Notes: generated by a model not told the origin, from the sequence alone. A DNA stretch of 64,000 bases from Plasmodium vivax (GCF_000002415.2 NC_009913.1:558001-622000), one strand, 5' to 3'; positions 21,300 to 34,000 are shown, counted from the stretch's first letter. Translations and numbers: made by a program.

Positions 21300-23381
21300 A
21301 TGAAAATTAGCCCCATAAGGAAAAAGGTGAACTCCTCACTGGTCGTGAGCAAAAGAATCCCGTCGTACTTAAAAAAGGAAAAAATCAATTTAAGCAAAAA
21401 TAATGGCAGTTTTGACAAAAAAAGCGTCAAATATAATCAAGTGCCACAATTTGTTCAGGCAATAATAAAGTTTACGAAAAAAAATAAACTCCTCCAGGAG
21501 GAAGAAAACAGTGTAGTAAGTAAAAATAAACTCATTTTTTTAAACAATTTGTTGAGCGAAATTCAAAAGAATAAAACAATTCTAACGTCTTCCTCCATAC
21601 ACGACATATATCGATGTCTCTACAAATTGAACTACTTAAAAATAGACGTCATTTGTACTCTTTTTAGTGTACTTATAAATAACGCAATAAATTTTTCCAA
21701 AATAAGTGGCTATGTTCATTGCGATTTTAAAGAATTGATAAACATTACAAAATTTTTGCACCATTTTCGGAACATATGCAATTCGAATATTCAGGCGATT
21801 ATACACGACAGCCATGACAGTGTTAACCTGCGAATTGTGAAGAGGTACTTGAAGGAACATGGGGGAAGAAGTGGCCCCTCCGTTGGCGGCACATATAATA
21901 GTGGCGTAATATACACACACGTTTATAGCTACATTGCAAAATATGATAGGGTTGAAAATGTGGACATTCTTTTGTATTCCCTCTTAAAGGGGAAACGCAC
22001 CAATGTAGCTGTAAAGGGGGGGTCATACGGGGAAGAGGCGGCGCAGCAGGGAAACCGCTTCACCTTGACCGACGCGGAAGAGGCGGCGCAGCAGGGAAAG
22101 CACTTCAACTTGAGCGACGCGGAAGAGACAGCGCAACAGGAAAATCACTTCGCACTCGCCAACGCGGAAGAGGCGAAGAGAACGCTGCTAGTGGAGCACA
22201 TAAACTCGTTTTACAAGCTAAACGACATGTTCGCCTTCCTTCTAAACAAAGTGCTGACATTCTTCAACGAACGCGCAGAGAGCTTCAATTTGTACCACTT
22301 AAAGCTGCTGTTCTTCTTCTTGGGGAAGTTCCAAACGTTTGACGCACACCTGATGGAAAAACTCACCAACAGGATTATCGAAGAAATCGAAAGGATAAAA
22401 ACCAACCCGAAGCTCCTACACGATGATACCTCCACAGAGGAAAGGAAGAAACATAACTACGCAAAAAATAGGATTAAAAAACTGAGGAAAAAATATGTCA
22501 ACACGTTTGTCAAAATAGACTCGAAGGAATTCCTAACCCTTCCATACACAATCGGCTTGTCCATGAACACCTATTTTAATAACTACCTAATTGAATATGT
22601 GAATATGTACGTGCTCAGTTTGATTAACTCTAGGGTAAACTGCGATATGGTAAGTTTTGCCTACTGCCTCGTCGGCTACAAGCACATTATGGTGCATTTT
22701 TTCATTCTCTTTAATATATTTTTGTTTAAAGAAAAATGCATGAAAAATAAAAAATTGTTGGAGAAATATGGCGTCTTTCTGCGCCGATTGGGGGGGACCC
22801 ACTCGATGGGGATAAGTGAAGAGAGAAAAAATCCCCTTCGAAGTAGCACCATCGAACAGGATGGACCTACGCAAAGTATCCTCAGCAAGGAACCAAAAAT
22901 GACCAATTGTGCAGCCCCCATCAAAATGAGGAAAAATCCAAACGAAGAAAACAACTGCGTGGCTAACTTCACGTGTATGCAGGAAGACCACACTGATGAG
23001 AGGGACAAAATGGGGGGCTACAAAAACCCGGAAGAGATCTTCAACATGCTGTTGGGGGAGTTCCAAATGAAGGTAGAAAATATCTTCCTAATAAATTTGG
23101 ACAAACATTCCATAGAACAATCGTATAACAGCGAACAGCTTCGGAGGTTTTATTTGCAGTACAAAAAATTATTCGAGAAGGTATTCAATTACGCCATTTT
23201 TTTGCTAAGCAAATATGAGCCTGAGGAAATGTTGCGCATTTACAAGAATTTGAAGGCCCATGCGCTGAACGACCAGGTGGTCAAGCAGCTGTACGTGGAA
23301 GTGCTCTACGAGAAGGTTGTTTTTAATTCGGGAAATGAAAAAAAAGTTTCGAGTTTGTTGCGGTGCGTTTGCGGCGAGTAG
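21300..23381 (+). CDS. Conserved-looking protein of unknown function, 693 residues
   Basis: Single-exon gene starting at the ATG at 21300. I do not recognise the family. The N-terminus is strongly basic (repeated KK/KR, Ser-rich, first 60 residues), which could serve organelle targeting. The rest reads as alpha-helical with Leu/Ile/Asn/Tyr-rich helices (for example LFSVLINNAINF, LINITKFLHHF) in the style of helical-repeat organellar RNA-binding proteins; that comparison is only impression. Residues 245-289 are three tandem 15-residue repeats of type EEAAQQGNRFTLTDA. A charged linker lies near residues 500-575. No transmembrane segment or catalytic motif is visible. Codon use and length make it a confident gene; only the function is open. 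Confidence 0.85.
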   Translation: MKISPIRKKVNSSLVVSKRIPSYLKKEKINLSKNNGSFDKKSVKYNQVPQFVQAIIKFTKKNKLLQEEENSVVSKNKLIFLNNLLSEIQKNKTILTSSSIHDIYRCLYKLNYLKIDVICTLFSVLINNAINFSKISGYVHCDFKELINITKFLHHFRNICNSNIQAIIHDSHDSVNLRIVKRYLKEHGGRSGPSVGGTYNSGVIYTHVYSYIAKYDRVENVDILLYSLLKGKRTNVAVKGGSYGEEAAQQGNRFTLTDAEEAAQQGKHFNLSDAEETAQQENHFALANAEEAKRTLLVEHINSFYKLNDMFAFLLNKVLTFFNERAESFNLYHLKLLFFFLGKFQTFDAHLMEKLTNRIIEEIERIKTNPKLLHDDTSTEERKKHNYAKNRIKKLRKKYVNTFVKIDSKEFLTLPYTIGLSMNTYFNNYLIEYVNMYVLSLINSRVNCDMVSFAYCLVGYKHIMVHFFILFNIFLFKEKCMKNKKLLEKYGVFLRRLGGTHSMGISEERKNPLRSSTIEQDGPTQSILSKEPKMTNCAAPIKMRKNPNEENNCVANFTCMQEDHTDERDKMGGYKNPEEIFNMLLGEFQMKVENIFLINLDKHSIEQSYNSEQLRRFYLQYKKLFEKVFNYAIFLLSKYEPEEMLRIYKNLKAHALNDQVVKQLYVEVLYEKVVFNSGNEKKVSSLLRCVCGE
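22032..22166 (+). repeat. 45-bp coding tandem repeat, three units
   Basis: Three 45-bp units encode EEAAQQGNRFTLTDA-like blocks inside the 693-residue protein; the copies differ at several codons, and a fourth starts (EEAK) before diverging. Confidence 0.92.
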
Positions 23382-24603
23382 GGGGGGGGGGGGGGAAATG
23401 CGGCAGCGAGGCGCGGCAGCGAAATGCGGCAGAAGAATGAAGCAACACAATATAGCAAATGCCAACAAATAGCAGCAGAACGTGGAAACAAAGGGGCGTT
23501 CCTTAAAAAAAACGAAGTTTAAAAATTGTCAACGGCAACACGTGCATTGAGACTGGCGTTTGCGCGGAAGCGAGTGGGTAGGCATACACACAAATGTATG
23601 TACGCGCGCGCGAGGGGGGGGGTGCTCCACAGAGGACAAGTTCCACGTGGTGAAGGCAGTTCCACGAAGATGACACATAAGTGAAAAGAAACATCAACAA
23701 AGAATGGAGTGAGAAGTAACGACTTTCGTGTAAGTGAGTACATGCAGGAAGGGGTGATGCGGCCGCACGTTGCCGCAAAGCATCGCTTGTACGTGTGCTC
23801 ACGCACGTGCAGACCGCATGGGGGGGAAAGATATTTCAATGGACACTTTTTTCACAACAAGATATTGTAAAAAATGAACGAATTGGTATCTCACGAAATG
23901 GGATTTTTAGGTGTGCAAACGGGGGGTTATTCGAATGGCGGTGGGCACGAAACCGCGATGTGTGCAATGTGTGTGCATACGTCAGCACTTACATACGTAT
24001 GTACGTATGTACGCATGCATATATGCACGTGTTCTCGTTTATACGCATTTGTACCCACGCTCGTGCGCACCTGTAGACGGGCGGGGTCGTCGCCCACACG
24101 GCTCACAATACTCACAATACTCACAACGCGCATATCGCCCACATCGCTTACAACGCGCGAAACATCATATGTACCCACCACGCACGCACGTCACTACGAA
24201 TTAAAAAAAAGGGGCGGCACCTCCACTGCGCGCGCAGGTACGCTCGCACCGCTAGGCGGTGTACACATAAATGTATATATGTATATATATATTAATATGC
24301 TCGCCGCACGGAGCCCTCTTCAAGCGCAATAACAAATTAAAAAAAGGGGGAACAATTAGCGGCCGCTTTTCGCCCGCAAACACATACACCTCATATGCTC
24401 CTAACTGCGCGTGTGTTAACATACGTGCCAACGGGATAAGGAAACGGACGCGAACGCACACCCGCACCCTTGCAAATGTGCCCCCTCCGTGTAGTCCTTA
24501 CCCGTGAGGCGGCTCCTTACCAACGAGACGGCTCCTTACTGACGCGATTGCTACTTTTTCCGGGGAGTCTCCCTCCCCATCCCACTCCAAACAGTACGAA
24601 AAA
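23382..24603. other. Convergent intergenic region, 1.2 kb
   Basis: Lies between the 3' ends of the 693-residue gene (plus) and ATG18 (minus). Includes a G run right after the stop at 23382, an alternating TACGTA / GCATGC / ATATATGCA stretch at about 23990-24030, and short TCACAA-type repeats near 24103-24130. No gene. Confidence 0.75.
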
Positions 24604-25918
24604 TTAGTCAAAGCTGTGTGACGAAATCTTAAACATGTCTCCCCCAATATGCTCGTTAAAGCGCAACTTGTAAATTATGCCATTGGAGCAAATAACGATG
24701 ATACAATTTTGGTCATTCACAAAGGCACAAATGGAGGAAATTTTTTTGCCCGGGATTTTGTACGTTGCGAAACTCCACTCACTATTCAAATACGGATGAC
24801 ATGGTAAGAGACATTTCAAATTGGATTTTTTATTTTTGGACTCTTTTTCATAATTGAGTAACGCTGGGGGGGATAAATTCTTGCCCTTACATATAATATC
24901 AACTTTCCGTAAAGGCCTTTTTTTTTTGTATATAGAAAATACATGTACTGTGTTTGTACTAGACGTTAAGCAAAGCCAGTTGTTATCTTCACTAATATTC
25001 AGGGAGAGAATTTTCGCATTTTTTGTTCCCCTCCTGAATTCATTTAGTAGAGTCCCATCAAAAGTATTAAACAGTCTGATGATGGTCCCCTTGGTGGATG
25101 ACGTAACTAGTAATTTACCATCATTACTTAAGTTAATACATGCTACTGAATTGTCATGAGCATATATACTCAAATTTGTCTTAAAATTTATATAAGGTAA
25201 TTCTTCATGAATATTTTCACTGGAATTTATTTCGAAGATATGTATATTCACTCGACCCTTTATGGGGGACAAATAAGCTATGATAATATTTTTATCTATA
25301 TTAGACAAGCAACATAGCCCTGAGACATTTTTTGATGTATTTAAAGTTTCCAAAAGAATAATATCCTTCAGTCTGTATATACATAATTTATATTCCAAAA
25401 TGACCACAATGATTTCTCTTAGTAGCCTCACTCCTATAATGTTGGAGGAAAATGTTAATTTGGCTATTTCTCTCATTTGTCTATCATCCCAAATTATTAA
25501 CACGTTTTTCGCCCACTTTCCCTTCTTATCATTTTTGTTCCCTGTAATGGCCAGGATGTTGCATCGGTACAGCATCTCGGCGAGGTACAGTCCGTTCTTA
25601 TTCCGGTCGGTTAGGTCTGCAAAATGGTGAAAAAGAGAAAAAGCTCATCGGGGTGTCGTGCAAGTGGGTTTCTCCCTATCATGGTGCTCACTTCCACAGG
25701 AGGGGAAAACTATCCTTTGTCATGCGCTTATTTAACTGCACTTTACTTCCCCCTTGTGCGGTCTCTCCGGGGGGGCCCCAGAACTTACCTCTACTATACG
25801 TCTGCGTAAACGGATTCGTGTTGTAAATCTTAAACCCCTTCTCATTGGCCATACACAGGCAGCCATAGTCCTGATTAAACGCTATATATCTGTTATTATC
25901 TAATCTCAACGACACCAT
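24604..25918 (-). CDS. ATG18: Autophagy-related protein 18 (PROPPIN), two exons
   Basis: Seven-bladed WD40-like PROPPIN that binds PI3P and PI(3,5)P2 on membranes; in Plasmodium linked to apicoplast maintenance and vesicle traffic rather than classical autophagy. Exon 1 is 25789..25918, exon 2 is 24604..25616; the 172-base intron has donor GTAAGT and acceptor GCAG; the split codon gives Asp (TYSRDLTDRNK). Product 380 residues. The diagnostic phosphoinositide-binding motif FRRG is at 237-240, within NEFRRGTKNA, preceded by the typical STKGTIIRLF blade. A frame starting at 25575 would remove the first blade and should not be used. It diverges from the RING/TRAF gene. Confidence 0.94.
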
Positions 25919-28433
25919 TTTGCTGTTTCGCCGTTTCGCTGCTTCGCTGTTTTGCTGTTTTTTTTACAAAAAAATTGAACAGTAATGGCGGGAACATAGA
26001 ACGTGCGCGTGGCATCTATCGACAAAGTAACCTACGCGTATATGCATCTACAACAGGTAGGCGCAGAGGCAGTTTTTACCGTGCCGTCCGTGTGGGTGGC
26101 AGCCTTATAGGGGCAGTGGCCAATTCGAGTACAGACCAATACGCGCAAAAAACCAACATGCGTGAAAGGCTTATGCGCGCAAATACATATGGTGGCACAT
26201 AAGTACACCAGGCATCGACAGAGGAGGAGGGAGAGAAGCCTAAAGCTAAAAGATTAACAAACATATATTGCTTACAGTGCCTCTTCTACTGCAATAAAAG
26301 AAGAAGAAAAAAAAAAAAAAAAAAAATTCATTGCTTATTATCTCATCTACATTACTTAAAAATTCCTCCTCCAAAAGTATTAGAAGAAGAACATATGTAC
26401 AATCTTATCAATCACAAGCGGTAAAAATGAAAAAGAAAAAAAAAATCGTGTCATTGCAAAATGGGCCACTAAAACGATTTTCGAAACTTCTAGGGTGCAA
26501 GTCCGCCTCTCTCCCGCTGGGGCAAACATGTACATAATAAATATATAGTATATATAATATTGCGCGAAAAAATAAAAAATTGTGGTGCAAAAAGGGTTAA
26601 ATAAAAGTACATATGCATTTTAGAGGAAGTAAAAAATCTGCACAAGGAATGAATACTAAATTGCGCTAAAAAAAAATCAATTAAATAGCAAGAGGAAGTC
26701 AAAAAAAGGTAAGCAAAATGTACGCATATGCATATGTACATATTATACATATGCATATATTGCATGTGACTGTACGTAACCGTGTGGCGATGGGCGGCGC
26801 GCAGTCGACGCTCGCTGTGCGATCGGCATGAGGAGCGTATGCGGTGGGAGCATTGTATGTATACGCGCGTACGCAAATGGGAGTCGCGGCGTGGCGCGCC
26901 ATTGGTAAGTCAAGTCGTATATGTATAATGTATATACTATGCTGGGTCTGAACAGGGCGGCCGCGCGGGCGAAAAATGGGAAGAAATCAGGAAAGAGGGC
27001 TGCGAGGAGAAAATGCAGAAAAAATGCTGAAAAAATGCAGGAAAGAAAGATGCACAAAAAACGCAAAGGAGAAAAAATAAAAACGGAAGAAATAACAAGT
27101 GAAAAAGTGAGAGATCGAAATGTTGGCACAGGAGAAGTAAAAGCGCGAGGAATGCCACATTTTATTGCTCAATTAATAATTCACCAAAGAAGCGCCTTTT
27201 TGTAGCGTCCAAAAAAAAAAAAAAAAAGGCGCAAAGGGAATAATATATGGTGTGCTATCCGTTATAAGCGAATAGGTACACTTATTTACACAAAACATAG
27301 AAGAACATTTTTTTTTTTTTTATGCTCTTTGTATGGACTTCTTTTCATTTTCTTTTTTGATATGTCGTGATAGGACGAACGTAAGCTCCCGCCGTTACAA
27401 GAGTTGTGTTTACCACGTGTACGAGAGTAGCGTGTTTGCGTACGTGCATGCCTACCTATGTGTATACCTTTACATACACATTTTTGCGCAGATATAAATG
27501 TAGGCCCTGCTGCAGGTTGGCCGAGCAACCAACCCGTACGCATTTTGCCGAGGCACTTATTTTTTTCCATGAAGGGAAAAAAAACATAATGCGGGTACCC
27601 ATTTTGACATTCATTTAAAACGTTTGTGCAATCTGCAAAATGCGATAAAGTGTATGATGAAGTTAAAGACGAGCCATAGGAGAACCTGCTGTGTTTTAGT
27701 TCGCCACGAATGGTGACGCGGTTTATAACGCACGTCGAGTGTTTAATTCATGTGCATATGCGGAGCTCTACATGGGTGACTCTGCACGTGTGTACCCGTC
27801 GTATGGACATTCCCCCTCCCTCTTTTGCTCATTCGCCAGAAGACGCATTACAAAGAACACTCTTCAGCTTTGCCGTATCGTCGAAAAATTGAGGCAATTA
27901 TCAGTAGTAAATATTTCCTTTTTTTTGAGTTAATTTTTTTGTGTTTTTTGTGTGTTTTTTTGTATTTTTTTTTTTTTTTTTCCCCCCTGTTGCCTTCACC
28001 CGTCCGCCCATACATGCGCCAATTTGGAGGAGGGCGCATGTAATGTACCAGTTCTTGTTAGACACTTGTGCACATGATAAACTCGCGTTTTTGCCATACA
28101 CAATTTCGCCAATGTGTCCCTTTTCGCAAAACGGTGAAATAGGACACATTTGCCGTTTTTTTTTTTTTTTTTATTTTGCAATTTTTTTATTTTGTTTTAT
28201 CTCCCCTTAAATGACCGCTGAATTTTGGCTCAGGTGTTGTACAACACTGTCATGTCAGTTTGTAATTTTTTTTTTTTTTTTTTCCATGCAATAAATGTGT
28301 TAGCATCGTGTGAAAGGTTTGTCATTTATTGTGAACATTTTTTGTAAAAAATAAAGCGAAGAAGTAAAGCGGCATAGCGGTATAGCTGTATAGCGGTCAA
28401 AGAGCAAAACAGCCACGCGAGGCAAACTGCAAC
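25919..28433. other. Divergent intergenic region, 2.5 kb
   Basis: Shared upstream region of ATG18 (minus) and the RING/TRAF gene (plus). Immediately upstream of ATG18 are short CTGTTTCG-type repeats (25920-25960); further on are A runs (26307-26327, 27211-27229) and T runs (27307-27320, 27967-27980, 28157-28172, 28267-28283). A purine-rich GAAAAAATGC-type stretch lies at 26970-27080. No gene supported. Confidence 0.7.
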
Positions 28434-30480
28434 ATGAGCGTGCTGTCCCTTTTTCACATTGGGTCCCCGTTTTTGCGGACCAACTGCGTAGAAGAAAAAA
28501 AAATTTACGAAAGTAATTTTTGCAAACGGGGGGAAATAAACTCAAGGCGGGGCTATGTCCGCCCAATGTGCGTTATCCCGTACACTCCCCGCTGCTCCTC
28601 CTCTACAACGTGCGTAGCATTTTTAAACCTTTCAACCCATCTCCCTACGTTTCCTTTTCCTCTTCCTTTTGCAGATTTCATTTGTTCCGTGTGCCTCGAC
28701 ATATGTCACACCCCAGTGGTGACTGTGTGTAACCACATATGGTGAGCGGTGCAGATTTGTCTGTTGATTTGGCGGCGCCTTTGCGATTGAGAGTTGATCT
28801 TTCGTCGTACGTCCAACCCGCACATTCAATGTTCACCCCATTTTCATGTATCCCCCCCACACACACGTACATTTACAAACTTTTCTCAGTTGCTACAAAT
28901 GTTTGTACTACTCCCTCCTGCACAAGAGAAAATGCCCCATTTGCAAACAAGCCATTCGAAATAATGAGTTGAAGAGAATAGCGGGTGAGAAAAATGACTT
29001 CCCCGCGTTTGCTAAGCGGATGATTGACTTCCTTTGCTCTACATGAGGTGTTCCATTTGCACCATTTGAATAACCCCCTTTGACGGGTTACACATTCTGC
29101 GGGCACTGCCAACTTTCTCCCCCTTCTGCAGGGAAAAGAAAAAGAGAGTATGAGCAATTAAGAATAAGGTGTAACTTATGTAAGGAGGAACTGAAAATAA
29201 AAAATTACGAGAAACATTTAAAAATTTGCAAGTACAAGAGATGCAAAAATTACATGTTAGGATGTGATTATTACGACAAAAGGAACAAATTAAAAGCACA
29301 CGAAGAAACATGTGAGCATAGATTAATACGATGTTCAAATTGCTACAATTTATTTTATTATAAAAATCGCATTTTCATGTTAACCCTAAAGGAAAAATAT
29401 GAAATGAACGTCAGGTGTACGTACACGTATTATTCTTTTTACTACAACTTGTTAATGAATACAAATTTTAATTTTTTTAAATACAACAAGTGTATGGCGA
29501 ATAAGTATTTTTCTTGTGATAATTATTTGTCAAAGAAGTTGTCTCTTTTGAGGAGCTTTCAGCGTACCCTTGAACGTTTTGTGGGTAAATCGGATCCTGG
29601 GCAGGGAGGCCCAACGGTAGATCAAAGCAACGGTGAAATCACTCAAAGTAGTGGAGGAGCGCCTATCCAAAGTGGAAATCTCCTCAACAACGCAATTAAG
29701 AGTGGCCCATCCGTTTTCTACAGAGGAAGGGCCACTGGTGCTTCCGAATTGGAAATCGAAGGAAGTGAAGCTAATTACCAGCGTTTGCTAAATTTCGCGC
29801 CTCCGTCGGGCGGGGTAGCAGATGATGGACCCCTGCACATGCTCAGAACCAGTCGTTTGGCTAATGCCCACACGGGTGGAAGCCAACAGGGGGAATCTTA
29901 TGAGAGTGACAGCTCGGGGGCGACGGACAAATTGGAAGAAGTCAGTCGCGCGGGCGAAGCGAGCCAATCCAGCAGCACGGACCACTCAAGAGGAAGCCAC
30001 CAGTCAAGCGGCAGCCACCGCTCAAGTCGCTCACACCGTTCACACTGCTCACACCGCGCCAAGCGGAGTGGCCCCCCCCGCGGCGGCAACCATTCCGGTG
30101 AGGAGGAACCCTTGAACATACTGCCCCTGAGGAAATATTTCAGCTTCAAAGATAAAAACAGCAAGGACATCATAGTCATAATAAAGGAACTGTTCCAATT
30201 TGATAGCGTAGACATGAGCAACCTCTGTGTAGACGATAATGAGGAGTTTTTTTTATGCGAGAAAAATTGTTTTAGGAGTACCATTAAAAATCTTAAGAGC
30301 GAATTGGAGCAGTCCCTCGTGCTTTTATATTTTTGTTGCTGCGTGGGCATGCCTGCCATGTTCACACTTGGTTGCATGAGCTACATCACGACCAAGGGGC
30401 TATTTAGGTTCTCCTTCTTGTTGGCCAGCACGTTCATCAGTTTGTCGCAGCGCCTTTTTTTTAAGTTCTTCTACGGTTAA
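28434..30480 (+). CDS. RING / TRAF-type zinc-finger protein with hydrophobic C-terminus, four exons (putative E3 ubiquitin ligase)
   Basis: Exons 28434..28512, 28675..28741, 28890..28984 and 29132..30480 join in phase to 529 residues. The RING is assembled over exons 2 and 3: CSVC (30-33), CNH (45-47), CC..C (49-53) and CPIC (64-67), the C3HC4 spacing of E3 ligases. Exon 4 continues with Cys/His pairs (CNLC, HLKIC, HEETC, CSNC) resembling TRAF-type fingers, then a Ser/His-rich low-complexity region with repeated SHRSS/HRSH, and ends in two strongly hydrophobic stretches (VLLYFCCCVG..., FSFLLASTFIS) suggesting a membrane anchor. The first intron (28513..28674) is the weakest call: it is 162 bases with no in-frame stop, so it could be retained; the acceptor tract is strong, the GTAATT donor moderate. 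Partner and target are unknown. Confidence 0.85.
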
Positions 30481-31070
30481 GGGTTGCGGGAGGTTTATCA
30501 CCAGAAGTTAGCGGTGTGTCACGAATCTATGGCGCGACGTTAACCTTTGGCGCGACACGAACCTTTTGCGTTGTACTTTTTTTTTTTTGTGTTTTCCCTC
30601 AACCTCGCATTTTTTTGTATGCCTCTTTTTAATTATCATGTTTATTATTTAAACAAACGGAAAAGGGAGGGAGATAAAAAAAAAAAAACAGACGAGTTAG
30701 TGCCTTTTCGTTCGTCAGGCAAACAAAACGCGACATCTGCTATCTCCAAATTATGCATACAACGCGCAATGGTACAAAAAATGAAACAAATTGGGGCCGC
30801 GCGGCGCGGCGCAGACAAATGAACGCATTCGTGTGGAAGGTTTTACGAAAGGGTGCTCCACAGGGTGGGGGAGAACAGTGGTGTGACGCGGCCAAGGGGG
30901 GACACACATGCGCATATATACACATATATATACACACATATATATATATACACACACACTGCTCTCCCCTTCGGCACACCTAAAAACATGCCGCAAAGGC
31001 CACATTGCTCACTCATTACTGCCACTGTAATGCTATTTTTCTAGGTGTGCCCTTTTTGGCCGCCTCCCCC
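30481..31070. other. Convergent intergenic region, 0.6 kb
   Basis: Lies between the 3' ends of the RING/TRAF gene and the UTP13-like gene. It contains an alternating purine-pyrimidine tract at about 30905-30960 (CA/TA dinucleotides). No gene. Confidence 0.8.
30905..30960. repeat. Alternating CA/TA dinucleotide tract
   Basis: More than 50 bases of nearly uninterrupted alternating purine-pyrimidine sequence (CACATG, TATATA, CACACA blocks). Simple-sequence microsatellite in a convergent gap. Confidence 0.9.
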
Positions 31071-34000
31071 TCAACCCACCATTTTGATGTCCCCCTTATA
31101 ATAATTAATGTTAATTAACTCAAAGCACTTGGATTTCTGCAGCGACTGGAGGTACCTGTTCTTGTGCCTCGGCGCGTAGCTGTTGTATATTTCGAAAAAG
31201 CGCTTGTAGTCGTTAATTTTGCAAATGTCCGCGTAGTCAATGTAGGTGATTACGCTGTTGAGGAGGAAATTGGCGATGTAGGCATATCTGTGATTCACGA
31301 TGAAGAAGGAAATGAATTCCATCAGCTTGTTAAGGTATAGGAAGTAGGAGTGCTCGTTCTTTTCCTTCATTCGTTTTAAAAACAGCACGAAGTTGTCATC
31401 CCGGTGGGGGGCACCCCCCTCGTCATGGATGCGGCTCCCCTCGGTTTGGCCCACCCCCGCTTCGTCTCCCCCATTCTGCTGAAGTGCCCCATCTTCACAC
31501 CCATCCGACTCGTTCGACCCACTTGGTACCATTTTTGACAACTCCGTGTAAATGTAACCTTGCAGCACATCTGCATTTTCCAAATAGTTATGTATACTGC
31601 CAGCCATAAGGTCATCATCGAATGGGTTGCTTTGCAGTGTTCCATTCGGGTGACTTCCCCTATGGGTGTCCGCTCCCCCATTGTTAGAAGTGTCATTAGT
31701 GGAGTCTCCCCCTTTTGTGCCCTTCTCCGTAGAAACGGAAACGGAACTATCTCTCCCCCTCTGGGTTATCTTCCTTATGCCATACTCATATTCAAACTTT
31801 TTTAAAAGATGCAAAATGGAGAAGGTGTAACGATTTAGATACGTCTCTATAACGGTTTGGAATTTAAATTTCTTATTGAGCTTCAAACATAGGAGCAAAG
31901 ATTCGTTTGTTTTGTTTTCACTTAGCAGATTTTCCAGCTGGTTTTCATAAAATAGGTGTTTCCTCTTTTGCATCATGTTCTCCGTACACACCTTTGCACT
32001 AACGTTTTTTAAGAAGAGGAACTCTCCATTAAGTGAGGCAGACGCGATGGTATCGTTTCCGCAATTTTGGAGGCAAAATATTTTGTCCTTGTGGTAATTT
32101 ACAGTGGACACCCTTTCGCAGTTCTTTATATTCACAATGCTAATGTTCCCATTGCTGAAAGCATTAATCATGCAGTTATCATTTAGAATTAAAACCTTCG
32201 TCAGGTTAAAGTCGAGGCTCTGGATGCTCTTCACGCATTCGAAGGTAGTCAGGCTCCAAATCCTCAAGCCATCGTACGCGTTGCTATACAGGATGTGATC
32301 CGTCTTGGAGAACTGAATGTTCTGAACCGGCTTTTTATGCCCCTCCAGCGTTCTCATCAGCTTTAGATTTGCGGCCTCGAACAGTTTCACCGTTTTGTCC
32401 TTGCTGCAGGTGGCGACGATCTGGGGGGAGCACGTGCAAAGGGTAAAAAAAAGGGTAAAAAAAAGGGTAAAAAAAGGGTATCAAAAAAGAGTTATCAAAA
32501 AGGGGTATCAAAAAAGTGGTGTCAAAAATTGGGTATCAAAAAGGGCATCAATGGGGGTAAAAAATATGCGCCGTGCGCGCATAAACGGGTTCTTTTTTGC
32601 CGCTTCGCTCCAAACGCATATACCTCTCGCTTGCTTACCTTCGAGCTGTGCGATATGGCCACATCGTTTATCGTAACTTTGTGCGGGTAAATGGTGAAGT
32701 TACTCTGGAAGGTCTCCTTGGCCTCAAAAGAGTCATCCAATTTTCTCTTTTTCCTTTCCTTTCCCCCTTGGATGTCATCCAAATTGACGGTGAAATTCCA
32801 CAGCTTTAAACTGCTGTCCTCACACACACTCACGAGGACAACTCTGGGGAACTTTTTCACATTCACGTCAATCGAGTTGATGGTATACAGATTGTCCTTC
32901 AGTATGTAAATGCAACGATTGCTTCTTAAGCTCCACACGAAAATGCTCTTATCATTGGACCCGCTAAACAGCAGTTGGTTTTTTTCGCTCACCTTTATGC
33001 ATGACACGACGTCTTCATGGCCTATGAGTAGCGTCTGCTTGATGAGATTTTCCTCAAAATTTAAAATTCGAATTATGTTATCCCCTGTGAGGACCGCAAA
33101 CTGGTTTTGCTCTCGACTGCCATGTGACGCGTCCTCCAGTGCCAATTCGTCCTCACCACTTGGGGAGTCGCCACATGCCTCTTCCCCCCTGGATGCAGAA
33201 TTTAACAAGAGCATTTCAAATATGCCCTCAATTCTGCAGGTGTAATTTCGTACCAACTTGAAAACACGCAGGTCATAAATTAACAGAGAACTATCCTCCC
33301 TAAACACATGTAATTTATTTTTTATAAGAATAAATTTGAGTACATTACTTTGGTTAACTAACGCTTCATTTTCTTTAAATTTGAAAATGATTTCTGCCTT
33401 TAATGGGTTGTAAAAAATGAAGTTTCCTTCCTCATCATGCGTTAGGATTAACCATTTTACATTTTCATCTTTTATTATTAACTTGCTTTTTTTGCTTTTG
33501 AAGATGCTCGACGGAATTACCAGCGCGTGGTTTATATCGTTCACTAGGTATATTTGCTTTATGGGGCTAAGCGAAACTACGCCGCTGTTTCGGCTTTTCT
33601 TTTTTTTCTTCTTAGTATTGTACTGGTTCTTCAGGGCGTTGAATTCTTCTTCGTCCTCCGCGTTCAGGAGGCTCAGGTCCCACACGTTCATGATTTTGTC
33701 ATTGCCGACGGTGATGAACCCGATCAGCTTTTCCTCCGCCGCTGCTTCTTCCGCCGCTGCTTCCTCTGCTGCTGCTTCCTCCGCCGCTGCTTCCTCTGCT
33801 GCTGCTTCCTCTGCCGCTGCTTCCTCCGCCGCTGGCTCCTCCACCGCTTTCCCCTCCGCTGCTACCCCTCCCTGCACGGCCAAGAAGAGAAAGTCAACGA
33901 CGCCACTCATGTGATCCTCGCACGCCGCGACCTTCTCCCCCTTGGCAAAGTCATAAATGAAAACATTCTTTGTCACATCGGAGCTGATGATAAAATTTCG

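Noticed and set aside
32439..32565. Interstitial telomeric repeat
   Set aside because: Units are GGGTAAAA and GGGTATCAAAA, not the Plasmodium telomere GGGTTYA.
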